From positions 1 to 64,000 of the forward strand of contig JBGANR010000013.1 of assembly GCA_044222225.1 (NCBI GenBank): 64,000 bases of DNA, given 5' to 3'. A program made the translations under genes and the position numbers. The DNA is from JBGANR01 sp044222225 (GTDB lineage: Bacteria; Actinomycetota; Actinomycetes; Mycobacteriales; Mycobacteriaceae). The notes under the pieces were generated by a model. It was not told the origin of the DNA and made no database searches. It worked only from the letters and a program-made list of their open reading frames with translations. Shown in pieces: positions 42,101 to 51,424 of the stretch. How positions within the stretch are numbered: the stretch's first letter is position 1; the number at the start of each line of letters is the position of its first letter.

Positions 42101-43269
42101 CACCGGCGGCGGGGGCGGCGATGAGGGAGGTCTACGAGCGGCCGGGCAACGCCTCCTCGCTGCACGGCTCGGGCAGGCGGGCGCGGCGGCGTCTGGAGCA
42201 GGCCCGCGAGTCGATCGCCGCAGCGCTGTCGGCGCGGCCGTCCGAGGTGATCGTCACCGGCGGCGGCACCGAGGCCGACAACCTCGCCGTCAAGGGCGTC
42301 TACTGGGCCCGGCGCGCGGCGACCGGCGCCACCCGCATCGTCTCGACGGCCGTCGAACATCACGCGGTGCTCGACCCGCTGCAGTGGCTCGCCGAGCACG
42401 ACGGCGCCCGCGTCACCTACCTGCCCGTCGACGCCGACGGCCGTGTCGACCCGGCGGACCTCGACCGTGAGCTCGCGGCCGGCGACGTCGCCCTGGCCAC
42501 GATCATGTGGGCGAACAACGAGGTCGGCACGCTGCAGCCGATCGCCGAGTTGGCGGCCGTCGCGGCCGCCCACGGCGTCCCGCTGCATTCGGACGCGATC
42601 GCGGCCGTCGGGCACGTGCCGGTGTCGTTCGCCGACAGCGGACTCGCCGCGATGTCCGTGGCGGCGCACAAGTTCGGCGGGCCGACGGGCGTCGGCGCCC
42701 TGCTGCTGCGCCGCGACGTCGCCTGCGTGCCGTTGGCCCACGGCGGCGGGCACGAGCGCGATGTCCGCTCCGGCACCCCGGACGTCGCGGGCGTGGCCGG
42801 GATGGCCGCCGCGCTCACCGAGGCCGTCGACCGCGGGGCCGCGGAGGAGGCCCGTCTCGCGACGCTGCGCGACCGGCTGGTGGCGGGGCTCGTCGCCGCC
42901 GGCGGCGTCGTCAACGGGCCGATGGGTGATGCGCGGCTGCCGGGCAACGCGCACGTCCGGTTCCCCGGCTGCGAGGGTGATTCGCTGCTCATGCTGCTCG
43001 ACGCCCGCGGCATCGAGTGTTCGACGGGATCGGCGTGCACGGCCGGCGTCGCGCGGGCCAGCCACGTGCTGCTCGCGATGGGCGTCGCCGCCGCCGACGC
43101 GCGCGGTGCTCTGCGGCTCACCCTGGGCGCGGGCACCACGGACGAGGAGATCGACGCGGTCATCGCCGCGATCGGGCCGGTCGTCGCGCGCGCCCGGGCC
43201 GCGGGCATGGCCTCGGGCGCACCGGCCGGACGCGGGCGTCCGGTGGGTCTCACAGGTGTGAAGGGATAG
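42052..43269 (+). CDS. iscS: Cysteine desulfurase
   Basis: A 405-residue class V aminotransferase. YLDYAASAPLTP starts the fold, Lys207 in SVAAHKFGGP binds PLP, and the active-site loop carries Cys329 in CSTGSACTAG. It removes sulfur from cysteine and passes it to the tRNA thiolase encoded next (mnmA, 3 bp downstream), matching Rv3025c-Rv3024c. ATG 42052 lies inside the preceding gene. Cytoplasmic. Confidence 0.93.
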   Translation: MASAPIYLDYAASAPLTPAAGAAMREVYERPGNASSLHGSGRRARRRLEQARESIAAALSARPSEVIVTGGGTEADNLAVKGVYWARRAATGATRIVSTAVEHHAVLDPLQWLAEHDGARVTYLPVDADGRVDPADLDRELAAGDVALATIMWANNEVGTLQPIAELAAVAAAHGVPLHSDAIAAVGHVPVSFADSGLAAMSVAAHKFGGPTGVGALLLRRDVACVPLAHGGGHERDVRSGTPDVAGVAGMAAALTEAVDRGAAEEARLATLRDRLVAGLVAAGGVVNGPMGDARLPGNAHVRFPGCEGDSLLMLLDARGIECSTGSACTAGVARASHVLLAMGVAAADARGALRLTLGAGTTDEEIDAVIAAIGPVVARARAAGMASGAPAGRGRPVGLTGVKG

Positions 43270-43272
43270 ACG

Positions 43273-44379
43273 ATGCGAGTACTCGCCGCGATGAGCGGCG
43301 GCGTCGACTCGGCCGTCGCGGCCGCGCGTGCCGTCGATGCGGGCCACGACGTCGTCGGTGTGCACCTGGCGCTCTCGGAGGCGCCCGGCACGCTGCGCAC
43401 GGGATCGCGCGGCTGCTGCTCCAAGGAGGACGCCGGCGACGCCCGCCGCGCCGCCGACGCGCTGGGCATCCCGTTCTACGTCTGGGATTTCGCCGAGCGG
43501 TTCCGCGAGGACGTCGTCGACGAGTTCGTGGCGGCCTATGCGGCGGGTGAGACGCCCAACCCGTGCCTGTCGTGCAACGAGAAGATCAAGTTCGCCGCGC
43601 TCGCCGATCGCGCCGCCGCGCTCGGCTTCGACGTCGTGGCCACCGGGCACTACGCGCGGCTGTCCGGCGGCGTGCTGCGCCGGGCCGTCGACGCCGACAA
43701 GGATCAGTCCTACGTGCTCGGCGTCCTGACGCCCGAGCAGCTCTCCCGCGCGATGTTCCCGATCGGCGACACGCCGAAGCCGCAGATCCGCGCCGAGGCC
43801 GCGGACCGGGGGCTGGCCGTCGCGTCGAAGCCCGATTCGCATGACATCTGCTTCATCCCGACCGGCGACACGCGCACCTTCCTCGGCGCTCGCATCGGGG
43901 TGCGTCCCGGCGCGATCGTCGACGCCGAGACCGGCGCCGAGCTGGGCCGGCACGAGGGCGTGCACGGCTTCACCATCGGCCAGCGCAAGGGCCTCGGCGT
44001 CGAGGCGCCGGCCGCGGACGGGCGGCCCCGGTACGTCACCGACATCGACGCGGCCACCGGCACGGTCACCGTGGGCTCGGCGGGCCGGCTCGCCGTGTGG
44101 GGCATCACCGCGCGCGCCGCGACCTGGCCGAACGGGGCGCCCGGCGGCGAGTTCGACTGCGTCGTGCAGGTGCGCGCGCACGGCGGCCTCGCCCGGGCGC
44201 GGGCAGAGGCGACCGAGGACGGCGGCATCCGCCTCGCGCTGACCGAGCCGCTGGCGGGCGTCGCGCGCGGGCAGGCGGCCGTGCTCTACGAACCGGACGC
44301 GCGGCGCGGCGACCGCGTCATCGGCGCCGGGCGGATCGCGGCGAGCTCGGCCGAGCCGGCCGGCGCGGTGCGCGCGTGA
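43273..44379 (+). CDS. mnmA: tRNA 2-thiouridine synthase MnmA
   Basis: A 368-residue MnmA. The PP-loop SGGVDS is at 8-13, Cys101 in LSCNEKIKF and Cys193 in HDICFIPTG are the catalytic pair, and VATGHYARL and KDQSYVLG bind tRNA. With the upstream desulfurase it makes 2-thiouridine at the wobble position of tRNA for Lys, Glu and Gln. The C-terminal 100 residues hold the beta-barrel. The stop overlaps the next start by four bases. Confidence 0.95.
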   Translation: MRVLAAMSGGVDSAVAAARAVDAGHDVVGVHLALSEAPGTLRTGSRGCCSKEDAGDARRAADALGIPFYVWDFAERFREDVVDEFVAAYAAGETPNPCLSCNEKIKFAALADRAAALGFDVVATGHYARLSGGVLRRAVDADKDQSYVLGVLTPEQLSRAMFPIGDTPKPQIRAEAADRGLAVASKPDSHDICFIPTGDTRTFLGARIGVRPGAIVDAETGAELGRHEGVHGFTIGQRKGLGVEAPAADGRPRYVTDIDAATGTVTVGSAGRLAVWGITARAATWPNGAPGGEFDCVVQVRAHGGLARARAEATEDGGIRLALTEPLAGVARGQAAVLYEPDARRGDRVIGAGRIAASSAEPAGAVRA

Positions 44380-45389
44380 GACTTCGCGATCGGTTCGGTC
44401 CCGCGGCCGGCGTCGGGTCGATGCCCGGCCGCGATCCGCGCGCCGCGGCCGAGATCGTCGCCGGCGAGCTGCCGCACACCCACGTCGCCGAGCTGCCCGC
44501 GCGCGGCCTCGGCGCCGACATGATCGGCCGGGCCGCGGCGATCCTCGTCGACCTGCCGATGGACGTCGTCGCCTCCGGCTACCGGCTCGGTGCGCGCAAC
44601 GCCAAGACGGCCCGCGCGGCGCGCGACTTCCTCGCCGCCGACCTCGACGCCGTCGAGGAGCGCTGGGACGCGGCCGGGCTCATCCGCAGGGGCGCCGAGG
44701 GCGCCGACCGGCTGACCGTCAAGACGCAGTGCGTCGGCCCGTTCACGCTCGCCGCGTCCGTCGAGCTGGCGTCGGGGCACCGGGCCGTGCACGACGTCGG
44801 CGCGTGGCGCGACATCGCCGGCTCGCTCGCCGAGGGGCTCGCCGTGCACGCCGCGGAGCTCGAGCGCAGGCTCGGCGCCGACGTCCTCGTCCAGCTCGAC
44901 GAACCGCTGTTGCGCAGCGTGGTCGACGGCCGCGTGCCGCCGCTGAGCCGGCTCGACGTCAACCCGCCGATCCCGGCGCCCGTGGTCGTCGAGCAGCTGG
45001 CGATGCTGCGCGAGATCGTCGGACGCGCGACGGCCCTGCACGACTGCTCGGATGCGCCCGTATGGGAGGCGGCCGCCGGGTTCGACGTCGTCGGGTTCGA
45101 TCTGTCGACGGTCCGCCGCGCCGACCTGGACGCGATCGGCGCGCTGCTCGACGTCGGTGTCACGCTGGCGCTCGGCGCCGTCGACGTCGACGACCCGCAG
45201 GACACCGGCGAGGTGCTGGCGCCGGTGACGACGCTCGTCGACCGGATCGGCATGCCGCGCCGGACGCTGGCCGAGCAGGTGATCCTGACGCCCCGCTGCG
45301 GCCTCGCCGGATCGCCGCGGCCCGCCGCCGTGCTCGCGGCGACGGTCAAGGCCGCGGAGGAGCTGGCGGACCCGGACTCGCTCGGGTGA
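44376..45389 (+). CDS. Methionine synthase-like (cobalamin-independent) protein (Rv3015c-like)
   Basis: A 337-residue protein with the UROD/MetE C-terminal barrel, equal in length to Rv3015c. GVGSMPGRDPRAAAEIVAGE starts the fold, VQLDEPLL lies near 170 and LTPRCGLAGSPRPAA near the C-terminus holds a Cys that can bind zinc. It is shorter than MetE and lacks its N-terminal half, so methyl transfer to homocysteine is not certain. The GTG start overlaps the mnmA stop and its own stop overlaps the MFS gene, continuing the coupled chain. Confidence 0.8.
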   Translation: MRLRDRFGPAAGVGSMPGRDPRAAAEIVAGELPHTHVAELPARGLGADMIGRAAAILVDLPMDVVASGYRLGARNAKTARAARDFLAADLDAVEERWDAAGLIRRGAEGADRLTVKTQCVGPFTLAASVELASGHRAVHDVGAWRDIAGSLAEGLAVHAAELERRLGADVLVQLDEPLLRSVVDGRVPPLSRLDVNPPIPAPVVVEQLAMLREIVGRATALHDCSDAPVWEAAAGFDVVGFDLSTVRRADLDAIGALLDVGVTLALGAVDVDDPQDTGEVLAPVTTLVDRIGMPRRTLAEQVILTPRCGLAGSPRPAAVLAATVKAAEELADPDSLG

Positions 45390-46783
45390 CGCAGCGCACC
45401 GGCAGCAGCTCGTGGGGGGAACTGCTCGGCCGCGAGCACGTCTCGGTGGCGACGGTGCTCGCCGGCGGCGTCGCGATGTACGCCACGACCACCTACGTCA
45501 CCGCGGCGACGCTGCCCTCGATCGTCGCCGACATCGGCGGCGAGGATCTCTACGCCTGGGTCAACACCGGCTATCTGACGTCGTCGGTGGTCGCCTCCAT
45601 GCTCGTGACGCGCACGATGGGCCGACTCGGCGCGTCGCGGGCGTATCTGCTCGCGTTCGCACTGTTCGGGCTCGGCACCGTGATCTGCGCGGCGGCGCCG
45701 TCGATGGCCGTCGTCATCGTGGGCCGGATCGTCCAGGGGCTCGGCGGCGGACTGCTCGCCGGGCTCGGCTTCACCGTCATCCGGGCGGCGCTGCCCGCGC
45801 ATCTGTGGACGCTGTCGGCCGGGCTCGTCTCGGCGATGTGGGGCGTCGGCAACCTGCTGGGGCCGGCGCTCGGCGGCATGTTCGCCGAGTTCGGGCTGTG
45901 GCGCGGGGCGTTCGTGCTGCTCGTCGTCATCGCCGCCGGGCTCGCGGCGGTGTCGCGTCGTGCGCTGGCCGGTTCCAAGCGCGGCGGCGGTGAGGCGGAA
46001 CCGTTCCCCGGCCTGCCTCTGACGTTCCTCGCGGCGGCCGCGGCGGCGTTCAGCCTGACGACCATCCTGCCGCGTGGTGCCCCGATGGCGGTGGCGATCG
46101 CCGCGGGCGTCGTCGGCGTGCTCGCGTTCATCGTCGCGGACCGGCGAGGATCACACCGGGGACGGGCCGTGCTGCCGGCGATCGTCTACCGCCGCGGCAA
46201 CGCGCTCAAGTGGATCTACCTGACCATCGCGTTGCTCTCCTCGGGGGCGACGGCCGAGCTGTTCGTGCCGCTGTTCGGGCAGGAGCTCGGCGGGCTCGGC
46301 CCGCTGGCGGCCGGCTATCTGGGAGCGGCGCTGTCGGTGGGCTGGACGGCCGGGCAGCTCGGCAGCGTCAATCTCGGCACGGCGCGGGGGAGGGCGGTGG
46401 TCCGGCTGCTCGGGCCGGTGGCGATCAGCGGCGGGCTCGTCGCATACGGACTGCTGCAGGCAGAGTCGGCCGGTATCGGTCTCGTCGCGGCGTGGGCGCT
46501 CGCGTTGTTCGTCGTCGGTACCGGCATCGGGATGGCGTTCCCGCACACCTCGGTGGCGGCGATGTCGGCCACCGACGACCCCGTTCAGGGCGCCAAGGCC
46601 GCCGCGGGTATCAGTACGGTCCAGCTCATCGGCAACACGATCGCGTCGTCGATCGCCGGCCTGCTCGTGACGCTCGGTGACGCGTCGGTACTCGGTTCGG
46701 CGCGCTGGATGGCGTTCGGCCTGGCGGCCCTGACGGCCCTCGGCGCGGTGACGACGGCCCTGGCGTTGCGTCGCAGAAGCTGA
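45386..46783 (+). CDS. MFS transporter (drug efflux type)
   Basis: A 465-residue MFS protein with about 14 hydrophobic stretches. VNTGYLTSSVVASMLVTRTM and GRIVQGLGGGLLAGLGFT match motifs of the DHA2-type proton-drug antiporters. The GTG start overlaps the preceding stop. It is the last gene of the chain 40365-46783, and a palindromic element (A3) follows. The substrate is unknown. Confidence 0.85.
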   Translation: MTQRTGSSSWGELLGREHVSVATVLAGGVAMYATTTYVTAATLPSIVADIGGEDLYAWVNTGYLTSSVVASMLVTRTMGRLGASRAYLLAFALFGLGTVICAAAPSMAVVIVGRIVQGLGGGLLAGLGFTVIRAALPAHLWTLSAGLVSAMWGVGNLLGPALGGMFAEFGLWRGAFVLLVVIAAGLAAVSRRALAGSKRGGGEAEPFPGLPLTFLAAAAAAFSLTTILPRGAPMAVAIAAGVVGVLAFIVADRRGSHRGRAVLPAIVYRRGNALKWIYLTIALLSSGATAELFVPLFGQELGGLGPLAAGYLGAALSVGWTAGQLGSVNLGTARGRAVVRLLGPVAISGGLVAYGLLQAESAGIGLVAAWALALFVVGTGIGMAFPHTSVAAMSATDDPVQGAKAAAGISTVQLIGNTIASSIAGLLVTLGDASVLGSARWMAFGLAALTALGAVTTALALRRRS

Positions 46784-46788
46784 CCCGC

Positions 46789-46861
46789 CGGTATCTGTTC
46801 GTATACGAGCCGACGCGGCGTATATCGTCGCGTGCCCGCGCTCAGGGACAGGTACCGGTCA
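46789..46861. repeat. Palindromic element A3 (family A), convergent junction
   Basis: The arms are CCGGTATCTG on the left and the imperfect complement CAGGTACCGG on the right, with gapped pairing of about 20 bp. The core CGACGCGGCGTATATCGTCG is related to those at 4781, 16522 and 63552. The element begins 5 bp after the MFS stop and faces the convergent MmcQ-like gene. Confidence 0.8.
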
Positions 46862-46902
46862 GTAGAAGAATCGGACAGGGGAGAACCGCGGCGTGTCGTC
46901 CC

Positions 46903-47292
46903 TCAATCCCGCGCGTCCAGCTCCGCCACTGCCCGTTTCGGGGCGATCTGCCGGTAGCTCGCGTCCACCAGCTCGGCCACCTCGTCCCATTCGATCGACC
47001 CGGCCGCCAGATCGACGGCCAGCCAGCCGTACGGACCGTAGTAGGCGGGGACGAAGAAGCGGCCGTCCTCGGCGAGGGCGGCCGCTTCCTGCGGGTCGGG
47101 GACGAACAGCAGTGCGGAGTCGACCCGGTCGCCGCCTTTCGGGCCGCCGCCGTACACGGCGAACTGCTTGCCGCAGCGCCAGTTCGGCCGTCCGTGCGCG
47201 ACGTGCTCGGTGACCTGCGGCAACGCCGTCGCGACGGCCCGCAGCCGGGCGAGGATCGGGTCGGCGGCGTCGAACATGATCGGGTGTGGCAT
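46903..47292 (-). CDS. MmcQ/YjbR family protein
   Basis: A 129-residue protein of the MmcQ/YjbR group, small DNA-binding-like folds of unknown role. FDAADPILARLRAVATALPQ and VTEHVAHGRPNWRCGKQFAV are the family N-terminus, and DEVAELVDASYRQIAPKRA the C-terminus. ATG 47292. It lies 70 bp downstream of the siderophore permease end and could be the last gene of that operon, though a direct repeat separates them. Confidence 0.85.
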   Translation of the reverse strand: MPHPIMFDAADPILARLRAVATALPQVTEHVAHGRPNWRCGKQFAVYGGGPKGGDRVDSALLFVPDPQEAAALAEDGRFFVPAYYGPYGWLAVDLAAGSIEWDEVAELVDASYRQIAPKRAVAELDARD

Positions 47293-47306
47293 GTGCCGAC
47301 GTTAGC

Positions 47307-47370
47307 CGGGTCGATTCCGCAAGCTCCATCTCGGCGCCCGGGTCGATTCCGCAAGCTCCATCTCAGCGCG
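47307..47370. repeat. 32-bp direct repeat at the end of the permease gene
   Basis: Two head-to-tail copies (47307-47338 and 47339-47370) differ at three positions. The second copy overlaps the stop codon of the siderophore permease, so the first is a duplicated 3' end. The repeat sits between the permease and MmcQ-like genes. It probably arose by slippage. Confidence 0.85.
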
Positions 47371-49444
47371 AGCGGTACAGGAGGAAGACGAAGTACGGCG
47401 CCCCGATGATCGCGACGACGAGCCCGGCCGGCAGCTGCGCGGGTGCGATGACGGTGCGGCCGATCGTGTCGGCGATGCTGACCAGTACCGCGCCGATCGC
47501 CATCGCCGCAGGCAGGTAGCGCGTCGCGCGTCCGCCCACGAAGCTGCGGGCGATGTGCGGCGCCACGAGGCCGACGAAGCCGACCGTGCCGATGGCCGCG
47601 ACGGACGTCGCCGAGAGCAGCACGGCGAGGCCGAGCACCGTGAGCCGCGTCGGTTCGAGGGCGACGCCGACGATCCGCGGGGTGTCGTCGTCCGTCGCCA
47701 CGATGTCGATCTCGCGCCGCAACCCGGGTAGAGCGAACAGGGCCACGACAAGCGCCAGCACGACCGGCAGCAGCTCGGCGGACGTGCGTCCGTACGTCGT
47801 GCCGGACAGCCAGGTCAGCGCGCGCGGTGTGTTCCACGGGTCCTGCGTGACGAGCAGATAGGTCGTCACCGCGGTGCCCGCCGAGGCGATGCCGATGCCG
47901 ATGAGCAGGATCCGGTCGGAGTCGACGGCGCCGCCGCGCAGTGCGAGGAGATAGACGACGGCGAACGCCGCCGCGGCGCCGGCGAAGCCGGACCCGGCGA
48001 TGCCCCAGATGCCGACGGACGGGATGAAGATCGTCGCGGCGACGGCCCCGACGCCGGCGCCGGACGTCACGCCGATCGTGTACGGCTCGGCCAGCGGATT
48101 GCGGCAGACGCCCTGGATGAGCCCGCCCGCGAGCGCCAGTGCGGCGCCGGCCAGCAGGGCCGCTCCGACGCGGGGTGCTCGCTCGTCGAGCTGGAACATG
48201 ACGGCACGCGGGGCGTCGCCGGCGAGCCACACGCCGATGTCGCCGAGCAGCAGCTGGTTGTAGCCGAGCAGCAGTCCGACGATCGCCGCGGCGGGCACGA
48301 GCAGCGCCGCCGCGACGAGCACGAGCACGGTGCGCCGGCCGGGCCGCGACGGTGTCGGCGCGAACGCCGCGGGCCGGCGCGTCGGGCCCGCTTCGCGGAG
48401 CCCGCGGGCCAGCAGGACGAGGAAGAGCGCGCCGACGAAGGACGTCCCGACGCCGGTGGGCACCTCGACACGAGCCTCGGTGCCGCTGAGCAGGCGCAGG
48501 GCGACGTCCGCGGCGAGCACGACGCACGCACCGGTGATCGCCGAGAGCGGGATGGCGACGGCGTGCCGGGCCAGCGGCGGGACGACGCGAGCGCACAGCC
48601 GCACGATCGTCGGCGCGCACAGCCCGACGAAGCCGAGCGGCCCGCACAGCGCGACCGATGCCGCCGTCAGCATGGCCGCGACGACGATGCCGGCGAACCG
48701 CACCGGTCCGGGCCGGACGCCGAGGGACGTCGCGGCGTCGTCGCCGAGCCCGAGCAGATCGAGCCGGCGCGCGAGTACGGCCGTCACGGCCAGCCCGACC
48801 ACCACGACGGGCGCCATCTGCAGCGACGCCGTGAGTCCGGCCTGCGCGAGCTGCCCCTGCATCCAGGCGTAGACGCCGGTGGTCTCCTGCTCGAAGAGGA
48901 TGAGCAGCGCGGCCGCCGCCGACTGCAGCGCAAGTGCCACGGCCGAGCCGGCCAGGACCAGGCGCGTCGTCGCGCGGGCTGATCCGGCGGCGAGGGCGAG
49001 GATGAGTCCCGCGGCGGCGAGGCCGCCGACGAACGCCGTCAGACCGCTGAGCCACACCGGCAGCGAGAGGCCGAACGCCGCGCTCGCGGCCACCATCAGT
49101 GCCGCGCCCGCGGTGATGCCGAGCGTGTCCGGCGAGGCGAGCGCGTTGCGTGCGACGGACTGCAGGACGGCGCCGGCCGCGCCGAGCGCGAGCCCCGCGA
49201 CGAGGCCCGCCGCGAGTCGGGGGACGCGGCTGCCGACGAGGATGTCCCGGGTCCCGGGGTCGTCGCCGGTGAGCAGGCCGAGCAGATCGCCGAGTCCGAC
49301 GTTCGACGTCCCCTGCGTCACGTGGACGCCGGCCAGCAGCAGAAGCAGGGCGAGCGCGCCGGCGACGACCCCCGCCGCCCCCACCCGCGCGAGCGGGGAG
49401 GACGGCGGGGACACGACCGCGGCGGGCTCGCGGACGAGCGTCAT
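47363..49444 (-). CDS. Fused FecCD-type iron-siderophore ABC permease
   Basis: A 693-residue protein of two joined FecCD permease halves, as in FhuB, with about 20 membrane helices. The first half has LGAAGAVLQSVARNALASPD and GPLGFVGLCAPTIVRL, and the second AGGLIQGVCRNPLAEPYTIG and TVGFVGLVAPHIARSFVG. In pairs these provide the G-x-G and coupling-helix motifs. It works with the ATPase at 50468 and the lipoprotein at 49500 to import a siderophore. ATG 49444 lies 55 bp after the lipoprotein stop. Confidence 0.93.
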   Translation of the reverse strand: MTLVREPAAVVSPPSSPLARVGAAGVVAGALALLLLLAGVHVTQGTSNVGLGDLLGLLTGDDPGTRDILVGSRVPRLAAGLVAGLALGAAGAVLQSVARNALASPDTLGITAGAALMVAASAAFGLSLPVWLSGLTAFVGGLAAAGLILALAAGSARATTRLVLAGSAVALALQSAAAALLILFEQETTGVYAWMQGQLAQAGLTASLQMAPVVVVGLAVTAVLARRLDLLGLGDDAATSLGVRPGPVRFAGIVVAAMLTAASVALCGPLGFVGLCAPTIVRLCARVVPPLARHAVAIPLSAITGACVVLAADVALRLLSGTEARVEVPTGVGTSFVGALFLVLLARGLREAGPTRRPAAFAPTPSRPGRRTVLVLVAAALLVPAAAIVGLLLGYNQLLLGDIGVWLAGDAPRAVMFQLDERAPRVGAALLAGAALALAGGLIQGVCRNPLAEPYTIGVTSGAGVGAVAATIFIPSVGIWGIAGSGFAGAAAAFAVVYLLALRGGAVDSDRILLIGIGIASAGTAVTTYLLVTQDPWNTPRALTWLSGTTYGRTSAELLPVVLALVVALFALPGLRREIDIVATDDDTPRIVGVALEPTRLTVLGLAVLLSATSVAAIGTVGFVGLVAPHIARSFVGGRATRYLPAAMAIGAVLVSIADTIGRTVIAPAQLPAGLVVAIIGAPYFVFLLYRSR

Positions 49445-49499
49445 CCGGCGGAACCGATCACGGCGTCGCCGAGACGGGCGCCGACCGGTCGCGCGGGCC

Positions 49500-50471
49500 T
49501 CACTTGCCGAGCGACGCGACGAACGCGTCGGCGATCCGGCCGGCCGACAGCGGGCCGCCGAACGTCCAGATGCCGTCCGGGAACGCCTTGAGCCGGTTGT
49601 TCTTGTTGGCCGGCAGGTTCTGCCAGATGGGGTTCTTCTCGACGGGCGTCAGCCACTCCGAACGCTCGGCGCCGCTGTAGAGCATCCACGCGTCGCCGAC
49701 CTTCGTCAGCCCCTCGAGGTCGGCCTCACCGAGGCCGTAGGCCGGATCGGTCTCGCCGGTCCACACGTTCTCCAGGCCGATCGCCGCGGCGACACCGCCG
49801 ACGAGGCTGCCCGGACCGAACGGCCGGAACTTGACCGACGCGCCGCTCGCGTAGGCGTCGAAGTAGAAGTAGCGACGCGCGTCGGCGGGCAGATCCGCGA
49901 GCTTCGACTTCGCCGCGGTGATCTTCGCGTCGTAGTCCTTGAGGATCGTCGTCGCGCCGTCCGACTTGCCGAGCAGCGCCGCGATGTCGGTGAACGTCTT
50001 GCGCATGCCGCCGAGCGGATCCGTCGCGGCGGGGCTCGCCGTGACGAAGACCGGGATCTTCGCCTCGCGCAACCGGTCGACGAGGGCGTTCTTGCGGCCC
50101 TCGGTGACGATGACGAGATCGGGCGTCAGGCCCTGCACGGCGCCGGCGTCCTCCTGGCCGCGCTTGCCGACGTCCTTGACGGAGTCGGGCAGCGCCAGGG
50201 CGTTGTCCCAGGTCTTGAAGCCGGCGGTGTCGGAGATGCCGACCGGTGTGACGCCGAGCGCGAGGACGTTCTCGACCTCCTGCCATTCTGTGGCGACGAC
50301 GCGGGTCGCCGGGGCGTCGAGCTTGACCTCGGTGCCGGTGGCGTCGACGACGCTGACGGGGCCGCCGCCGGCCTTCTCACCGGCGGTGTCGTCGGACGTC
50401 GTGCCGCAGGCCGACAGTCCCAGCACGGCGACGGCCGCGGCCGCGACGCCGATGGAGCGGGTGAACTTCAC
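49500..50471 (-). CDS. Iron-siderophore ABC transporter substrate-binding lipoprotein
   Basis: A 323-residue lipoprotein. The signal peptide ends at LGLSAC with the lipobox Cys about residue 22. Next come RVVATEWQEVENVLALGV and GLTPDLVIVTEGRKNAL, the strand pattern of FepB/FhuD-type class III binding proteins. It captures a ferri-siderophore outside the membrane and hands it to the permease. GTG 50471 overlaps the ATPase stop by four bases. Confidence 0.92.
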   Translation of the reverse strand: MKFTRSIGVAAAAVAVLGLSACGTTSDDTAGEKAGGGPVSVVDATGTEVKLDAPATRVVATEWQEVENVLALGVTPVGISDTAGFKTWDNALALPDSVKDVGKRGQEDAGAVQGLTPDLVIVTEGRKNALVDRLREAKIPVFVTASPAATDPLGGMRKTFTDIAALLGKSDGATTILKDYDAKITAAKSKLADLPADARRYFYFDAYASGASVKFRPFGPGSLVGGVAAAIGLENVWTGETDPAYGLGEADLEGLTKVGDAWMLYSGAERSEWLTPVEKNPIWQNLPANKNNRLKAFPDGIWTFGGPLSAGRIADAFVASLGK

Positions 50472-51340
50472 ACGGATTCCTTTTTCTTGAGGGCGTCCAC
50501 GCCGGGGAGCGCAGACGTGCGGGAGCGTCGCGGCCGGTCCCGATGCCGGCCGCGCGGGCGGGTGTGGACCCGGCCGCGGTCGTCGACGACGACGTCGATG
50601 GCGATGCCGTAGACCGCGGAGAGGATCTCGGCGGTGAGTACCTCCACGGGCGCGCCCGCGGCGCGGACCCGGCCCTCGTGCAGGAGGACGACGTCGTCGG
50701 CGACCTCCGCGGCCTGGTCCAGGTCGTGCAGCACGATGCCCACGGCGACGCCGTCGTCGGCGAGGTCGCGGACGAGATCGAGGAACTCGACCTGATAGCG
50801 CAGGTCGAGGAAGGTGGTCGGCTCGTCGAGCAGCAGCAGCGCGGTCTCCTGCGCGAGGCAGCTCGCCAGCCAGACGCGTTGCAGTTCGCCGCCGGAGATC
50901 TCGCCGACGGCGCGGTCGGCGAGCCGCCGGACGCCGGTCCGGCTCATCGCGGAGTCGACGGCGGCGCGGTCGGCGACGGTGGCCCCGGTGAAACGCCGCT
51001 GGTGGGGGTAGCGGCCGTAGCCGACGACGTCCCGGACGGTGACGCCGGACGGGCTCGGCCGCGACTGGGCCAGCAGTGCCAGCCGCCGCGCGAACTCCTT
51101 GCGGTGCAGGCCCGGGGCGTCGACGCGACCGTCGTCCAGGGTGACGGTGCCCGCCGCGGCCGGGTGCAGTCGCGCCAGCGTCCGCAGCAGCGTCGACTTG
51201 CCGCTGCCGTTGGGGCCGAGCAGGACGGTGACGCGCCCGGGACGGAGCGCGATGTCGGCGTCGGAGAGGATCTCGCGGTCGCCGTGGGTCAGTCGCAGTC
51301 CCGTCCCGGCGAGCGCTACGGCGGTCTCAGCGTCGTTCAC
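50468..51340 (-). CDS. Iron-siderophore ABC transporter ATP-binding protein
   Basis: A 290-residue ATPase. Walker A is GPNGSGKST, the signature is ISGGELQRVWLAS, Walker B is ALLLLDEPTTFLD, and the H-loop is VLHDLDQA. This gene leads the operon with the binding protein and permease. GTG 51340 is the start; the ribosome site is weak. Just upstream lies an IdeR-type iron box (51347-51365), so expression should rise on iron starvation. Confidence 0.93.
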   Translation of the reverse strand: MNDAETAVALAGTGLRLTHGDREILSDADIALRPGRVTVLLGPNGSGKSTLLRTLARLHPAAAGTVTLDDGRVDAPGLHRKEFARRLALLAQSRPSPSGVTVRDVVGYGRYPHQRRFTGATVADRAAVDSAMSRTGVRRLADRAVGEISGGELQRVWLASCLAQETALLLLDEPTTFLDLRYQVEFLDLVRDLADDGVAVGIVLHDLDQAAEVADDVVLLHEGRVRAAGAPVEVLTAEILSAVYGIAIDVVVDDRGRVHTRPRGRHRDRPRRSRTSALPGVDALKKKESV

Positions 51341-51346
51341 GAGAGT

Positions 51347-51365
51347 GGAGGCTAGCCTAACCAAG
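51347..51365 (-). promoter_or_regulatory. IdeR/DtxR-type iron box
   Basis: The 19-bp site read on the minus strand contains GGTTAGGCTAGCCT. By my count it agrees with the IdeR consensus at 14 of 19 positions. It lies 7 bp upstream of the ATPase GTG, so repression in iron excess is expected. The divergent aidB-like gene starts 60 bp away and could also be affected. Confidence 0.75.
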
Positions 51366-51424
51366 CGCTCGAAGGACAGGCGGCGGCCGGTGACGCGGGA
51401 CACGTCGCGGAGCACAATGTCGGT

